The notes under the pieces: generated by a model
What the model was told of the DNA's origin: nothing
What the model saw: only the letters and a program-made list of their open reading frames with translations
Database searches by the model: none
Origin: Anaerocolumna xylanovorans DSM 12503
Lineage (GTDB): Bacteria; Bacillota; Clostridia; Lachnospirales; Lachnospiraceae
Assembly (NCBI RefSeq): GCF_900143645.1
Contig: NZ_FRFD01000015.1
Location: 62,001-126,000 of the forward strand
Reading direction: 5' to 3'
Length of the DNA: 64,000 nt
Shown here: one piece after another, positions 25,244 through 35,275 of the stretch
Position numbering within the stretch: the first letter of the stretch is position 1
How the letters are laid out: each line of letters starts with the position of its first letter
Program-made: the position numbers and the translations under genes

Positions 25244-28200
25244 CTACTTTCTTTTGATGTCTCCATCCAGTTTCCATATCTGCTCATTATATTCCCGTAT
25301 AGTACGGTCAGAGGAGAAGTACCCGGCCTTACTGATATTAACCAGCATTTTTTCAGCCCAGCCTAAACGGTCTTTATAATCGGTATAGGCTTCTTCCCGT
25401 GCTCTTATATAATCCTTAAAGTCAAGCAGTGACATAAACCAATCCTTATTAAGGATTTCTTTGTAAAGCCTCTGAAGATTTTCTTTTTGGCCGATGGCTA
25501 ACATTCTTTCACTGATTATAAAATCTAATGCCTTCTTAATATCGTCATCTTTTTGATAGTATCTTTTTGAAATATAATCTGCTTTTTGATAATGCCTGAT
25601 TACCTGGTCACTGGTTTCACCAAAAAGGTAAATATTCTCCCCGCCTACCAAGTCACTGATTTCAACATTTGCACCGTCTAAGGTTCCCAAAGTCACGGCT
25701 CCATTGAGCATGAACTTCATATTACCCGTACCGCTGGCTTCCTTGGAAGCTAAGGAAATCTGCTCTGATATGTCACAGGCAGGTATCAGCACTTCTGCCT
25801 TCGTCACATTATAATCTTCTACCATGACCACCTTCAGATAAGGGCTTACCTGAGGATCGTTATTTATTAATTCCTGAAGGCAGAGAATCAGATGAATAAT
25901 ATCCTTTGCAATTATATAAGCCGGTGCGGCTTTTGCACCGAAAATAACTGTTATCGGTATTTCAGGCAGTTTCCCGTCCTTAATTTCCTGATATTTATAT
26001 ATGACATACAAAGCATTCATCTGCTGGCGCTTATACTCATGAAGACGTTTAATCTGAATATCAAAAATAGAATTTTCATCTATTGTAATTCCCTGATCCT
26101 TTTCCAACCAGGACTTTAGCTTTCGTTTATTTTGATATTTAATATTCAATAATCTGGAAAGTACTCTTTCTTCTTTTCTGAAATGAATCAGCTTGTTAAG
26201 CTCCATAGAATCCTTATGGAATCCATCTCCTATCAGGCTTTCTATAAAAAAAGCCAGCTCCCGGTTGCAATGCAGCAGCCAACGCCTAAACGTAATACCA
26301 TTGGTCTTATTATTAAATTTCTCCGGATACAGCTTATAGAAGTGGTTCAATTCCGTCGTCTTTAGAATATCCGTATGCAGGGCGGCCACACCATTCACGC
26401 TGAAGCCATAATGAATGTCCATAGAGGCCATGTGTACCCTCTCCCGGCTGTCTATAATAGCTACTTCTTCCTTGCCATACTTCCGCCTCACCCTGTTGTC
26501 CAGTATTTCAATAATGGGTACTAACTGGGGAACCACTTTCTTTAAATAATCCAGAGGCCATTTTTCTAAAGCTTCTGCCAAAATGGTATGATTCGTATAA
26601 GCACAGGTTTTCGTTACGATAGAGATTGCCTCATCCAAAGCAATTCCCCGTTTTATAAGCAGTCTGATCAGTTCCGGAATTACCAGGCTTGGATGGGTGT
26701 CATTAATCTGTATTACCGCATATTCATACAGGTCATGAAGGTCGCTGCCCCGTCTTACTGACTCTTCCAGAATAAGCTGTGCTCCGCAGCTTACCATGAA
26801 ATACTGCTGGTAAATACGCAGCTGCCGCCCTGCTTCATCACTGTCATCGGGATATAAAAACAAAGTGAGATTTTTTTTAATATCCTTTTTATCAAACTCA
26901 ATCCCTTCTTCTACAAGGCCTTCATCCACTAATTCCGAATCAAACAAATGCAATTTATTATTCCTGTTTTGATATCCGATTACATCAATATTATAAAGTA
27001 TGGATTTTACCTTAAAGCTTCCGAATTCCACTTCATAGGAATTCTTCTTCTTAGTCAGCCAGCAGGCTTTCTCCATCCATGGATTCTTCTCTTCTTTTTG
27101 CAGAAAATCTTTAAAATGCTGTTTAAATAATCCCAAATGATAATTCAGCCCAATACCGTCACCCGCCAGACCCAAAGTTGCTATAGAATCCAAAAAGCAG
27201 GCTGCCAGACGTCCAAGTCCTCCATTTCCCAACGAAGGTTCCGGTTCTGCTTCCTCTATTTCAGTCAAGTCCTGCCCGGAGGCTGCCAGCAGTTCCCTCA
27301 TATCTTCATAAATACCAAGGTTGATCAGATTATTTGATAAGAGTTTGCCTATTAAAAATTCTGCGGATATATAATAGAGCTTGCGCTTCTCATCTCTTTC
27401 TGTCCTGTCAGCGGCCAGCCGTTTTACCATGCCTAAAAGCCCCAGAAGCAGTTCTTCCCTGGTACAAGCTCCAATGGTCTTTCCAAACTGCTGCTCCAGA
27501 AGCTTTGTAAGAAGTCTTGCCGAATCTTTGATTTTCTCCGTAACCTTCCTGATTTCTCCAAAACGTCCGCTCTCTGTTACTGCCGCTGCCAGAAATTCCG
27601 TCTGTGCATGCAATTCTTCCAGGCTGCTTAGCTTCCATTCCCAGTTTGGAGACCCCAGAGTACCCGGCGTATTAATACGTCCTTCATTTCCCATTTCAAG
27701 TATATCCTGTACGGGTATAATTGCTATTTCAGCCAGATTATCCAACGTATAACGGATAAATTTATGGGAAATGGAGCCTGAAACATAGCCATAAGCATAA
27801 AGCTCCAGCTCTGTCTCATTTTGCACTTGCCCGGACTGGTTTTCAAACCAGCCAAGTATTGTTTCATTATCATGGGTTCCCGTATATACCATCATATTTT
27901 CCCGGTCGGGAAATCCATTATTTCCTTCCAGCGGGTCAAAGGAAAACTGAATGATTTTCATTCCTTTCAGGCTATAATGATCCCTTAATTCATAAACCTG
28001 CGGTCTCATTTCTCCCAAATCTTCCGCCACAATATGAATATCCGGATAAGTTTTAAGAAGAAGGTCAAATAATTCATAGCCGGGAGCTTCCAGCCACTCT
28101 CCCTCTATTGCAGTATCACAGGAAGCAGGTATTTTCCAGTAAGTATCAAAGGCCCTAAAATGATCGATACGGATGATATCAAATAGTTTAGCGGTATATC

Positions 28201-29011
28201 CAAACCTTTCAAGCCAAAAGTGAAAATTGTTTTCTTCCATCCGCTCCCAATTATAGATTGGATTGCCCCATCTTTGCCCGGTACGGCTGAAATAATCCGG
28301 CGGTACTCCTGCAATGAAAACCGGATGTCCATCCTTATCAAGCAGGAAATCCTCCTGGTTTGTCCACACATCCAGAGAATCTATCCCCACATAAAACGGA
28401 ACGTCCCCCATGATTTGAATTCCTGAATGATTGGCATAACTTTTCAGCGCCATCCATTGACGGTAAAACTCATATTGGACAAACATCTCATAACGAATAT
28501 CTTTCTCATATACTGTTTCATCAAATCTTCTGTCCTGAATCCAGTTCTTATGCTCCGTTTTCCATTCATTCCAGCATTTTAATTCATTCTTCTTCTTTAA
28601 AGTTAAAAACACGCCGTATAAATAAACCCACTCCTGCTCTATGAATTCCTCATACTCTTTATCCGGCAGAAAAGCTTTAAAGGCCATTTTTAAGTATTTT
28701 TCTTTATACTTTCTTACTTCCTGGTACTTGATTTTCGTGCTTGTCTTTCGAAAAGCCGGCGGGACATCTGCCAATAGCCCCTCTTCATACAGTCTCACCA
28801 AATCAATATATATTTCATCACCTGCCATCGAGGAATAGGGCTGATAGGGAGATTCTCCGTATCCCAAAGGATTAAGGGGCAAAATCTGCCATATACTGAT
28901 ATTGCTTTTCTTCAAAATGTCGATAAATTCGTAGGTCTGCTTTCCGAAATCTCCCACTCCATAGTCGGCAGAAACGGAAGCTACTGGCATTAATACTCCT
29001 GCTTCTCTCAT
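25244..29011 (-). CDS. MalQ::GlgP fusion (4-alpha-glucanotransferase + glucan phosphorylase)
   Basis: 1255-residue cytoplasmic bifunctional enzyme. Residues ~1-490 are a complete GH77 amylomaltase with Asp283 (RIDHF), Glu330 (VAEDLG) and Asp381 (GTHDNET). A helical linker (~480-515) leads to a GT35 phosphorylase (~516-1255) with YYISAEFLIGK, GNGGLGRLAACF and the PLP lysine Lys1099 in SGTGNMKFMLNG. All key residues of both enzymes are present and the frame is unbroken, so this is a true fusion rather than an assembly accident. The ATG follows AGGAGAA. It is the last gene of operon 2 and duplicates the functions of separate malQ and glgP genes 3 kb away. Confidence 0.95.
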   Translation of the reverse strand: MREAGVLMPVASVSADYGVGDFGKQTYEFIDILKKSNISIWQILPLNPLGYGESPYQPYSSMAGDEIYIDLVRLYEEGLLADVPPAFRKTSTKIKYQEVRKYKEKYLKMAFKAFLPDKEYEEFIEQEWVYLYGVFLTLKKKNELKCWNEWKTEHKNWIQDRRFDETVYEKDIRYEMFVQYEFYRQWMALKSYANHSGIQIMGDVPFYVGIDSLDVWTNQEDFLLDKDGHPVFIAGVPPDYFSRTGQRWGNPIYNWERMEENNFHFWLERFGYTAKLFDIIRIDHFRAFDTYWKIPASCDTAIEGEWLEAPGYELFDLLLKTYPDIHIVAEDLGEMRPQVYELRDHYSLKGMKIIQFSFDPLEGNNGFPDRENMMVYTGTHDNETILGWFENQSGQVQNETELELYAYGYVSGSISHKFIRYTLDNLAEIAIIPVQDILEMGNEGRINTPGTLGSPNWEWKLSSLEELHAQTEFLAAAVTESGRFGEIRKVTEKIKDSARLLTKLLEQQFGKTIGACTREELLLGLLGMVKRLAADRTERDEKRKLYYISAEFLIGKLLSNNLINLGIYEDMRELLAASGQDLTEIEEAEPEPSLGNGGLGRLAACFLDSIATLGLAGDGIGLNYHLGLFKQHFKDFLQKEEKNPWMEKACWLTKKKNSYEVEFGSFKVKSILYNIDVIGYQNRNNKLHLFDSELVDEGLVEEGIEFDKKDIKKNLTLFLYPDDSDEAGRQLRIYQQYFMVSCGAQLILEESVRRGSDLHDLYEYAVIQINDTHPSLVIPELIRLLIKRGIALDEAISIVTKTCAYTNHTILAEALEKWPLDYLKKVVPQLVPIIEILDNRVRRKYGKEEVAIIDSRERVHMASMDIHYGFSVNGVAALHTDILKTTELNHFYKLYPEKFNNKTNGITFRRWLLHCNRELAFFIESLIGDGFHKDSMELNKLIHFRKEERVLSRLLNIKYQNKRKLKSWLEKDQGITIDENSIFDIQIKRLHEYKRQQMNALYVIYKYQEIKDGKLPEIPITVIFGAKAAPAYIIAKDIIHLILCLQELINNDPQVSPYLKVVMVEDYNVTKAEVLIPACDISEQISLASKEASGTGNMKFMLNGAVTLGTLDGANVEISDLVGGENIYLFGETSDQVIRHYQKADYISKRYYQKDDDIKKALDFIISERMLAIGQKENLQRLYKEILNKDWFMSLLDFKDYIRAREEAYTDYKDRLGWAEKMLVNISKAGYFSSDRTIREYNEQIWKLDGDIKRK

Positions 29012-29090
29012 TCAGTTCTCCTAATATTTATAAAATTTGTTTATTAATAAGCCTTCCATGTAGTCTGTTGTTTTTCATAATAACATAATT

Positions 29091-31139
29091 CTATATTTGG
29101 AACAAACTAATTACTTCTTCTAATTCCTTGGTTTTATCTTTTAATTCTTTTGCTGCATCTTCCATAGTATTCACATGCTCTAACTGTCCGGACACGAATT
29201 CCTTAACAACAGCTGATGATGCTGCCGTTTCTTCTGCCACAGAGGATATATTTTCCATAGCTTCCAGGGATTTATCTCTTTCGGAATCCATGTGTTCAAC
29301 GTGAGTCCCTACTTCTCTTAATTGAGCTAAAAGTTTTTCCATGCAATTATTTATATTATTAAATACCTCTACTGTGGAATCCACCATATTATTTTGCTGT
29401 ACTACAATTTCCTCTGCCTCGCTGGCAGTATTGACAGTAACAATTGTCTGTTTTTTAATTTCACCTACTACCCTTTGTATTTCATTGGCAGCTCCTGCCG
29501 AGCCTTCTGCTAATTTGCGGATTTCGTCTGCCACTACGGCAAATCCTTTTCCGGCTTCGCCCGCCCTTGCTGCTTCAATAGAAGCATTCAGAGACAGTAG
29601 ATTGGTCTGCTCGGCCATATCATTAATGACTTTTACAAGCCTCTCTATATTGACTGAGTCTTTCTCTAATTTCTTAATATCATCTGATACGTTATGAGTT
29701 GCCTCCATAACCTTGGATGATTGCCCTGTTAAATTATTTGTTGTATCTATTCCTGTAGTAATCATATCCTTTGTATAATCAGCCAAATCAGCCATAGTAA
29801 CAACATTTTCTTTTACAACCACAATCTTTTTTGACAATCCGTCAATCTGCGCCAGGCAATCCTGTATATCTTCCGCCTGCTGTGTAATTCCTGCGTCAAT
29901 TTCCGTACTAAGGGATAATATATTATTTGCTTGTTTTTCCATAGCCTTAGAAGAATCCGATACATTTTGTGAAGCAGCAACTACTAACCTGGTTACCTGC
30001 ATAACCTTTATGATCAGATTTCTGGTATTGGTAATAGTTTCTTTTACTGCCCCTGCTAATATACCAAATTCATTTCTTTTTTTCACATCCATTTGTACCG
30101 TTAAATCACCTTTTGATACAAATGCAAGCTTCTTTGTAATCTTTTTAATGGATGTACCTATTCCTGCCGTAACGACCCCGCAAACTACCAGAGCAATCGC
30201 ACAGGCAGTCATAACAAGATACAACGTTATTCTTTTTATTTCATTTGCTTTGTCTAATACAAAGGCTTTCGGAACTAATGAACATATGACCGAACCATCA
30301 AGAGAATTCTTGCTGTACATAAAGAGGTATTTTGACCCTTTATAATCAATATACTTAAAACCCTGGGAATCTTTATCTTTTACTGCCAATTTATAAAAAT
30401 CCTGATTCGTAAACTGAAAACCCTCTAAGTCTGTATTTAACAATAGCTCTCTTCCATTTTTTGTAATATAAGCAGTAACACTTCCTTTTTCCAAATCTAA
30501 ACTCTTAAGGATATCTTTTATTGACTTACTGCTTACATCAATAATTACACAGGCTTCGTTACTCTCAAAACTACGTACAAAAGATATTGCATAATTCTCT
30601 TTTGATACCTCTAATTTCTCATCAACTAATGGATGGGTATCCAGCCAAACTCCATTAAAGAATCCTTTAACGGAGTACTTCCCTTCCTCACCATTCACTA
30701 AATCACTATAAAACCCCGGTTCCCTTTTTGTTGTTGTAGATACTAAATCCGTCTCTTTATTTGTAATAACATGAATCCCATCAATAAATTCGTTGGATAC
30801 CTGCATAGCATAAAGGGTCTCTTTTAAATTTGTATATAATTTATTATTCTCAACGGGATCATTTTTGCTGTTTCCAATAGTATAATTGACATTATTACTA
30901 TCGACTGTTAATTGAAGAGAATTATTTTCTATGGATTTAAATCCAAATTCCAGATTTTTTACTGCCATATCAATAGCCTTCATAGTCGATTTCTCATAAT
31001 TTTCTGCCATTCCCTTAGAAGCTTTGGAATAAGAAATTGCTCCAACCATTATTACAAAACCGATAGGAATCAAAAATCCAATCAACAACTGTGTTTTTAT
31101 CCCCCAAAAATATTTTCTCTTTTGTTGTTTATCCCCCAT
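29091..31139 (-). CDS. Methyl-accepting chemotaxis protein
   Basis: 682-residue transmembrane chemoreceptor. A first helix (about 15-34), an extracellular Cache-like sensor domain to ~300, a second helix (about 304-328), HAMP, and a long helical signalling domain. That domain contains the conserved hairpin tip EQTNLLSLNASIEAARAGE and GFAVVADEIRKLAE. It signals through CheW/CheA to the flagella. It is embedded in operon 2 between a GH13 gene (15 nt upstream) and the MalQ::GlgP gene. A sensing role for the imported sugar or its binding protein is therefore inferred. Confidence 0.94.
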   Translation of the reverse strand: MGDKQQKRKYFWGIKTQLLIGFLIPIGFVIMVGAISYSKASKGMAENYEKSTMKAIDMAVKNLEFGFKSIENNSLQLTVDSNNVNYTIGNSKNDPVENNKLYTNLKETLYAMQVSNEFIDGIHVITNKETDLVSTTTKREPGFYSDLVNGEEGKYSVKGFFNGVWLDTHPLVDEKLEVSKENYAISFVRSFESNEACVIIDVSSKSIKDILKSLDLEKGSVTAYITKNGRELLLNTDLEGFQFTNQDFYKLAVKDKDSQGFKYIDYKGSKYLFMYSKNSLDGSVICSLVPKAFVLDKANEIKRITLYLVMTACAIALVVCGVVTAGIGTSIKKITKKLAFVSKGDLTVQMDVKKRNEFGILAGAVKETITNTRNLIIKVMQVTRLVVAASQNVSDSSKAMEKQANNILSLSTEIDAGITQQAEDIQDCLAQIDGLSKKIVVVKENVVTMADLADYTKDMITTGIDTTNNLTGQSSKVMEATHNVSDDIKKLEKDSVNIERLVKVINDMAEQTNLLSLNASIEAARAGEAGKGFAVVADEIRKLAEGSAGAANEIQRVVGEIKKQTIVTVNTASEAEEIVVQQNNMVDSTVEVFNNINNCMEKLLAQLREVGTHVEHMDSERDKSLEAMENISSVAEETAASSAVVKEFVSGQLEHVNTMEDAAKELKDKTKELEEVISLFQI

Positions 31140-31153
31140 AAACTTCCTCTTTT

Positions 31154-32479
31154 CTATGCAGTTTCAAAAGGTTCCGTATCATTTTCTTTTCTTAGTTTCG
31201 CCTGAAAAATAATTGGGCACTTTTCTGTTTTTATTATTCCGTTCGTTACCTGTACCTCACGATTATCGAATAAATTTTTATAAATACCATCCTCTGCCTC
31301 TATGCTGACTTCCGGACAATTGCCTTTCACACGGAATATACCCAGTAAACCGTCATTCTCCTCTTTATACCGGCCAATAATAATATCCTTCTCTTCATAT
31401 GCCTTTAAGGAGTATACCCCCTGACTTCTTAACGCATTTTGTTTTATCTGGTAAAGATTCTTCATTAAATCGGATATATCCTTTTCTTCTTCCCAGATAA
31501 TAATATCTTTATCAAAAATACTTGGCCTGTGCTCTGCCTGCACCTCTTCCCCTTCATATATCAGGGTTGTTCCTTTTTCAAAATATGAAAATGCAATCCA
31601 GTTGATTCTATCTGCTTCTTCCTTAACATGGGATGCCAGTCTTTCATTATCATGGTTTTCCAAAAAACGAAGTTTCACATAATTTTCAGGATAAATTCCC
31701 TCCTGCATTATCAGACTCTCAATGTAGTGACCAAGGCCGTGTTTTCCTTTCAAATATTTAACAAAGCCCGGATACACATCATAGTCATAACATAAATCAA
31801 AGGCTTGATATAAATCATTGTCTGTGGAGCATTCCATATGATGGTCTCTCATATATTTAACAAAACTATAGTGTGAAGATTCTGCCAGCCATATGCAGTC
31901 GTCTTTTATTTTTTTTACCTCTTCTCTTGCTTCTTTCCAAAAATCAATCGGAACCATAGGGGCTACATCACAACGGAAGCCATCCACAATTTCGGCCCAC
32001 ATCTTTAATGTATCAATCTGATACTGCCACAATTCAGGATTGCTATAGTCCAAATCTATAACATCTGTCCACTCACCAATCCGGTTTCCCATTTTACCGT
32101 CTTCTTTCCGGTAAAAATACCCGGGATTGCTTTTCGCTAACAACGAATCCGGTGACGTATGGTTATATACCACATCAATAATACATTTCATATCTCTTTT
32201 ATGTATCTCATCCACCAGGAAAATAAAATCCTCCATGGTCCCATAATCAGGATTGGTCTTTCTGTAATCACTAATTGCATAGGGGCTTCCGTCTTTTCCT
32301 TTTCTTTTTGCTTCCCCTACCGGGTGGATGGGCATCAGCCATATAATATCAACTCCCAGTCTTTTTATACGGTCAAGATCTTTTGCAAAGGCCCGAAAAG
32401 TGCCTTCCTCTGTGTGATTTCGCATAAACGCGGAGTACATAACCATATTTCTTAGGCCGGTTTTTGTATCTCTTGCCAT
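31154..32479 (-). CDS. Cytoplasmic GH13 glycosidase
   Basis: 441-residue alpha-amylase family enzyme without a signal peptide, so it acts on imported oligosaccharides. The barrel motifs are DVVYNHTS (102-109), nucleophile Asp171 in GFRCD, acid Glu200 in WLAES and Asp277 in LENHDNE. A short C-terminal beta domain follows. The exact specificity (maltogenic, alpha-1,6 or other) cannot be read from sequence alone. It follows the binding-protein gene after a hairpin and precedes the chemoreceptor gene by 15 nt. Confidence 0.9.
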   Translation of the reverse strand: MARDTKTGLRNMVMYSAFMRNHTEEGTFRAFAKDLDRIKRLGVDIIWLMPIHPVGEAKRKGKDGSPYAISDYRKTNPDYGTMEDFIFLVDEIHKRDMKCIIDVVYNHTSPDSLLAKSNPGYFYRKEDGKMGNRIGEWTDVIDLDYSNPELWQYQIDTLKMWAEIVDGFRCDVAPMVPIDFWKEAREEVKKIKDDCIWLAESSHYSFVKYMRDHHMECSTDNDLYQAFDLCYDYDVYPGFVKYLKGKHGLGHYIESLIMQEGIYPENYVKLRFLENHDNERLASHVKEEADRINWIAFSYFEKGTTLIYEGEEVQAEHRPSIFDKDIIIWEEEKDISDLMKNLYQIKQNALRSQGVYSLKAYEEKDIIIGRYKEENDGLLGIFRVKGNCPEVSIEAEDGIYKNLFDNREVQVTNGIIKTEKCPIIFQAKLRKENDTEPFETA

Positions 32480-32503
32480 GAATTTACCTCTCTTTTTATA
32501 GAA

Positions 32504-32548
32504 AAGGCTGCTGCAAAAAATAGAATATATTATTTTGCAACAACCCTT
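32504..32548 (-). terminator. Intercistronic hairpin after the binding-protein gene
   Basis: Imperfect stem AAGG-c-TG-c-TGCAAAA paired with TTTTGCA-a-CA-a-CCTT in the 100-nt gap between the solute-binding gene and the GH13 gene. It is probably a partial terminator or message stabiliser. Confidence 0.6.
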
Positions 32549-32580
32549 CTTATTTATGCAATAACTAAATTAATTCGCCT

Positions 32581-34326
32581 TTACTTAGCTACTTCCGCTA
32601 CTTCATTAATAATATCCTGCCCGCCTTGTGCAAGCCAATTCTTTGTAAAAGTGTCAAAGCTGTCGATAGAAGCCTGACCTAATACTATTTTTGCAAATGT
32701 TTCTTCCTGCAGCTTTTCTAAGTTAGACCACTTAGAAGCCATTGTATCCGTCTGTCCGTAATATAAACTGTAAACCCTGTCATACCCATCTTCCATTAAC
32801 GGACGGGCTCCGACCATAATAGATATCAAACGTCCGATATTAGCAGGAGCTTCCTCCTTGGTCAAATCCCAATTTTTGATACTGTAATTGTCATAGGGCT
32901 CTTTCTTTAATTTCTTAATAACTTCCATATCGTTTTTCAATAACTTATGGGTACTGAAATCAACACTATCCATTGTTATGTCACCGTTCATATATTTTTT
33001 AAGATAATCATAGGATACTTCGATTTCATTGGCATTATCATAAACATTAAATAACGGATAAACATCGGAAGGATTTAATTTTGCTTTCAAGCCTGATGCA
33101 ATCCAGCTCTCTTCATCTCTTAATAATAAATTGATGATTTTAGCAGCTGCTTCCGGGTTCTTGCAATTCTTAGTAACAACTATGTACTGGTTAGTCGGTG
33201 CTGACATACCGGAAACAAATTTTCCTTCACTGTTTAACGGTACTTCATATGCCTGCCAGTCAAAAGTAGGATTTTCAAGTACGGAATTCTGTACGGTATA
33301 ACCACTCCACCAAGGACCAAAGAAAATTCCGGCTTTACCGGCTAAAACAGGTTCTGAACTATCACTGCGAACCAATAATTCAGGATCAATTAATCCCTTC
33401 TTATACATATCAGCTAATTTTGCCAATGCTTCCTTGGTTTCAGGAGCAATAGAGCCATAAGTTACATTGCCGCTGCCATCCTTTAACCAGTAGCGGGGGA
33501 ATGAACCATAAGAAGCAAATATAGCATCAAAACCGAACTGGTTTTGGCCTACATTAGCTAAAAATCCTGTGTTAGATGCTCCTACGATACCGATTGTGTC
33601 AGCAACACCATTGCCATCAGGATCTTTGGTTACAAAGCTTTCCGCAACCTTTTCCAGATCTTCAACAGTTTTTGGAACCTCTAAGCCAAGGGCATCCAGC
33701 CAATCTTGTCTGATCCACATGGTATTTACGCTGGAAGATGTAAGTTCAGGGGCAGGAATTGCCATCATTTCACCATCCACAGAGATTAAGTCCTTCAGGG
33801 CATCTCCGCCGCTGCTTACAAAGCTTTTCAGTAAATCAGAAGCATTACTGTCAAAAGCCTTTGTAATCGGCTGTAATTGGTCATATTTTAGCATAGCACG
33901 ATATTGTGTTGCATTTACATTCATAATATCAGGAAGCGTATTGCTTGCTATACACATATTTACCTTTTGCTCCAAATCGGTGGTTGAAGCAACCCAATCA
34001 TAGGTAATATCAATATTAAACGTATCTTTTATCATGTCAAGGTAGTCATTCTTTTCTATGCTTTCCCCTTCAGGAAATGTTGCATTGGGATTAAGTCCAG
34101 CTCCTAAATGAATGGTAACCGGGTCTGCATATTTACCAAATGGATCAGTTAAAGCGGTGTCTGTTGCTGCCGGAGCTGCTCCATCATCCTTTGTGGAATC
34201 TTCCGTTCCAGCATTGGCTGCAGTCGTGTTTTTGCTGTCTGTGTTGTTTTCTTTTCCACAGGCGGCCAATGATATAATTATCATTGCCAAAGTTAATACA
34301 GTTGCCGTAATTTTTCTTAGTTTCAT
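32581..34326 (-). CDS. Sugar ABC transporter binding lipoprotein (LplA/YtcQ type)
   Basis: 581-residue extracellular binding protein. Lipobox SLAA-Cys23 follows a 22-residue signal, then an Asp/Thr/Ala-rich linker. The large two-lobe domain with PDIMNVN and WIRQDWLDALG motifs is typical of the long CUT1 lipoproteins associated with YesMN-type systems. It is flanked by two permeases upstream and a GH13 gene downstream, so alpha-gluco-oligosaccharides are the likely substrate. The ATG is preceded by GAGGAGG. Confidence 0.92.
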   Translation of the reverse strand: MKLRKITATVLTLAMIIISLAACGKENNTDSKNTTAANAGTEDSTKDDGAAPAATDTALTDPFGKYADPVTIHLGAGLNPNATFPEGESIEKNDYLDMIKDTFNIDITYDWVASTTDLEQKVNMCIASNTLPDIMNVNATQYRAMLKYDQLQPITKAFDSNASDLLKSFVSSGGDALKDLISVDGEMMAIPAPELTSSSVNTMWIRQDWLDALGLEVPKTVEDLEKVAESFVTKDPDGNGVADTIGIVGASNTGFLANVGQNQFGFDAIFASYGSFPRYWLKDGSGNVTYGSIAPETKEALAKLADMYKKGLIDPELLVRSDSSEPVLAGKAGIFFGPWWSGYTVQNSVLENPTFDWQAYEVPLNSEGKFVSGMSAPTNQYIVVTKNCKNPEAAAKIINLLLRDEESWIASGLKAKLNPSDVYPLFNVYDNANEIEVSYDYLKKYMNGDITMDSVDFSTHKLLKNDMEVIKKLKKEPYDNYSIKNWDLTKEEAPANIGRLISIMVGARPLMEDGYDRVYSLYYGQTDTMASKWSNLEKLQEETFAKIVLGQASIDSFDTFTKNWLAQGGQDIINEVAEVAK

Positions 34327-34369
34327 TTTTTTCCTCCTCTTTTTATAAACACTTTATATTTACATTGGG

Positions 34370-35254
34370 TCATTCTTTTACTGAACCCAAAGTAATACCG
34401 GTAACAAAATACTTCTGCAAAAACGGATAAATTATTAAGATGGGAATTATGGCAATAAAAACCTTGGCTGCATCCAACGATTTATTATTCAGTTTAAGCG
34501 CTTGCTGAATCTGCTCCACATTCATGGTAGAGAAATCTGTTGTTACCACCATTTGCTGGATATAGGTCTGAACCGGATAGTTCGCCTGCTTTGTACTTAA
34601 AACCAATCCTTGAAAAAATTCATTCCAATGTCCCACTATCGTAAACAGCACAATGGTAGCAATAACCGGTTTCGACAGCGGAATGAAGATAGAAAAAAAT
34701 GTCTTCCATGGTCCTGCGCCATCCACATAAGCCGCTTCCTCCAAAGCACCCGGTAAGTTACGGAAAAAATTCATGACCAGAATTACACTGAAAACCGGAA
34801 GGCTTCCTGCCAGGACCAGTCCCCAAATATTATCAATCAGATGATAGTTTTTCATTGTCAGATACCAGGGCACCGTACCGCCGTTAAACAGCATGCAAAA
34901 CACCAATATCCACATGAAGAGGTTTCTTTTAGGAAATTGTCTGATGGATTTGGATAATGGATAGGCAACTAATAAGATACAGCCTACGCCGACAATTCCG
35001 CCAAGGACCACCCTCTTGATTGAAATCCAGAAAGATACAAAAAACGCTTTCTCTCCCATAATCCTCTCGTAAGAGAATAAATTAAATCCAACCGGCCAGA
35101 AAGAAACTATTCCTGCATCCACTGCGGTTTTATTACTTAGTGAAATACACAGTATATACCACAGGGGAATGATACAAAGTAATGTTATAACAATTAAAAC
35201 AATTAAATTTATTACATCAAAGATCTTCGAACCTAATGTCTGATGTTCTATCAC
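34370..35254 (-). CDS. Sugar ABC permease (LplC/YtcP type)
   Basis: 294-residue CUT1 permease with six helices. The EAA coupling loop EEAAYVDGAGPWKTFFSIFIP lies in the C-terminal half and the tail GITLGSVKE is the usual end of this subfamily. It starts at GTG 35254 with GGAGTG nine bases upstream. It forms the channel with the protein at 35276-36166. No ATPase gene is present in the operon. Confidence 0.93.
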   Translation of the reverse strand: MIEHQTLGSKIFDVINLIVLIVITLLCIIPLWYILCISLSNKTAVDAGIVSFWPVGFNLFSYERIMGEKAFFVSFWISIKRVVLGGIVGVGCILLVAYPLSKSIRQFPKRNLFMWILVFCMLFNGGTVPWYLTMKNYHLIDNIWGLVLAGSLPVFSVILVMNFFRNLPGALEEAAYVDGAGPWKTFFSIFIPLSKPVIATIVLFTIVGHWNEFFQGLVLSTKQANYPVQTYIQQMVVTTDFSTMNVEQIQQALKLNNKSLDAAKVFIAIIPILIIYPFLQKYFVTGITLGSVKE

Positions 35255-35275
35255 AACCCGTCACTCCTTTCCGTC

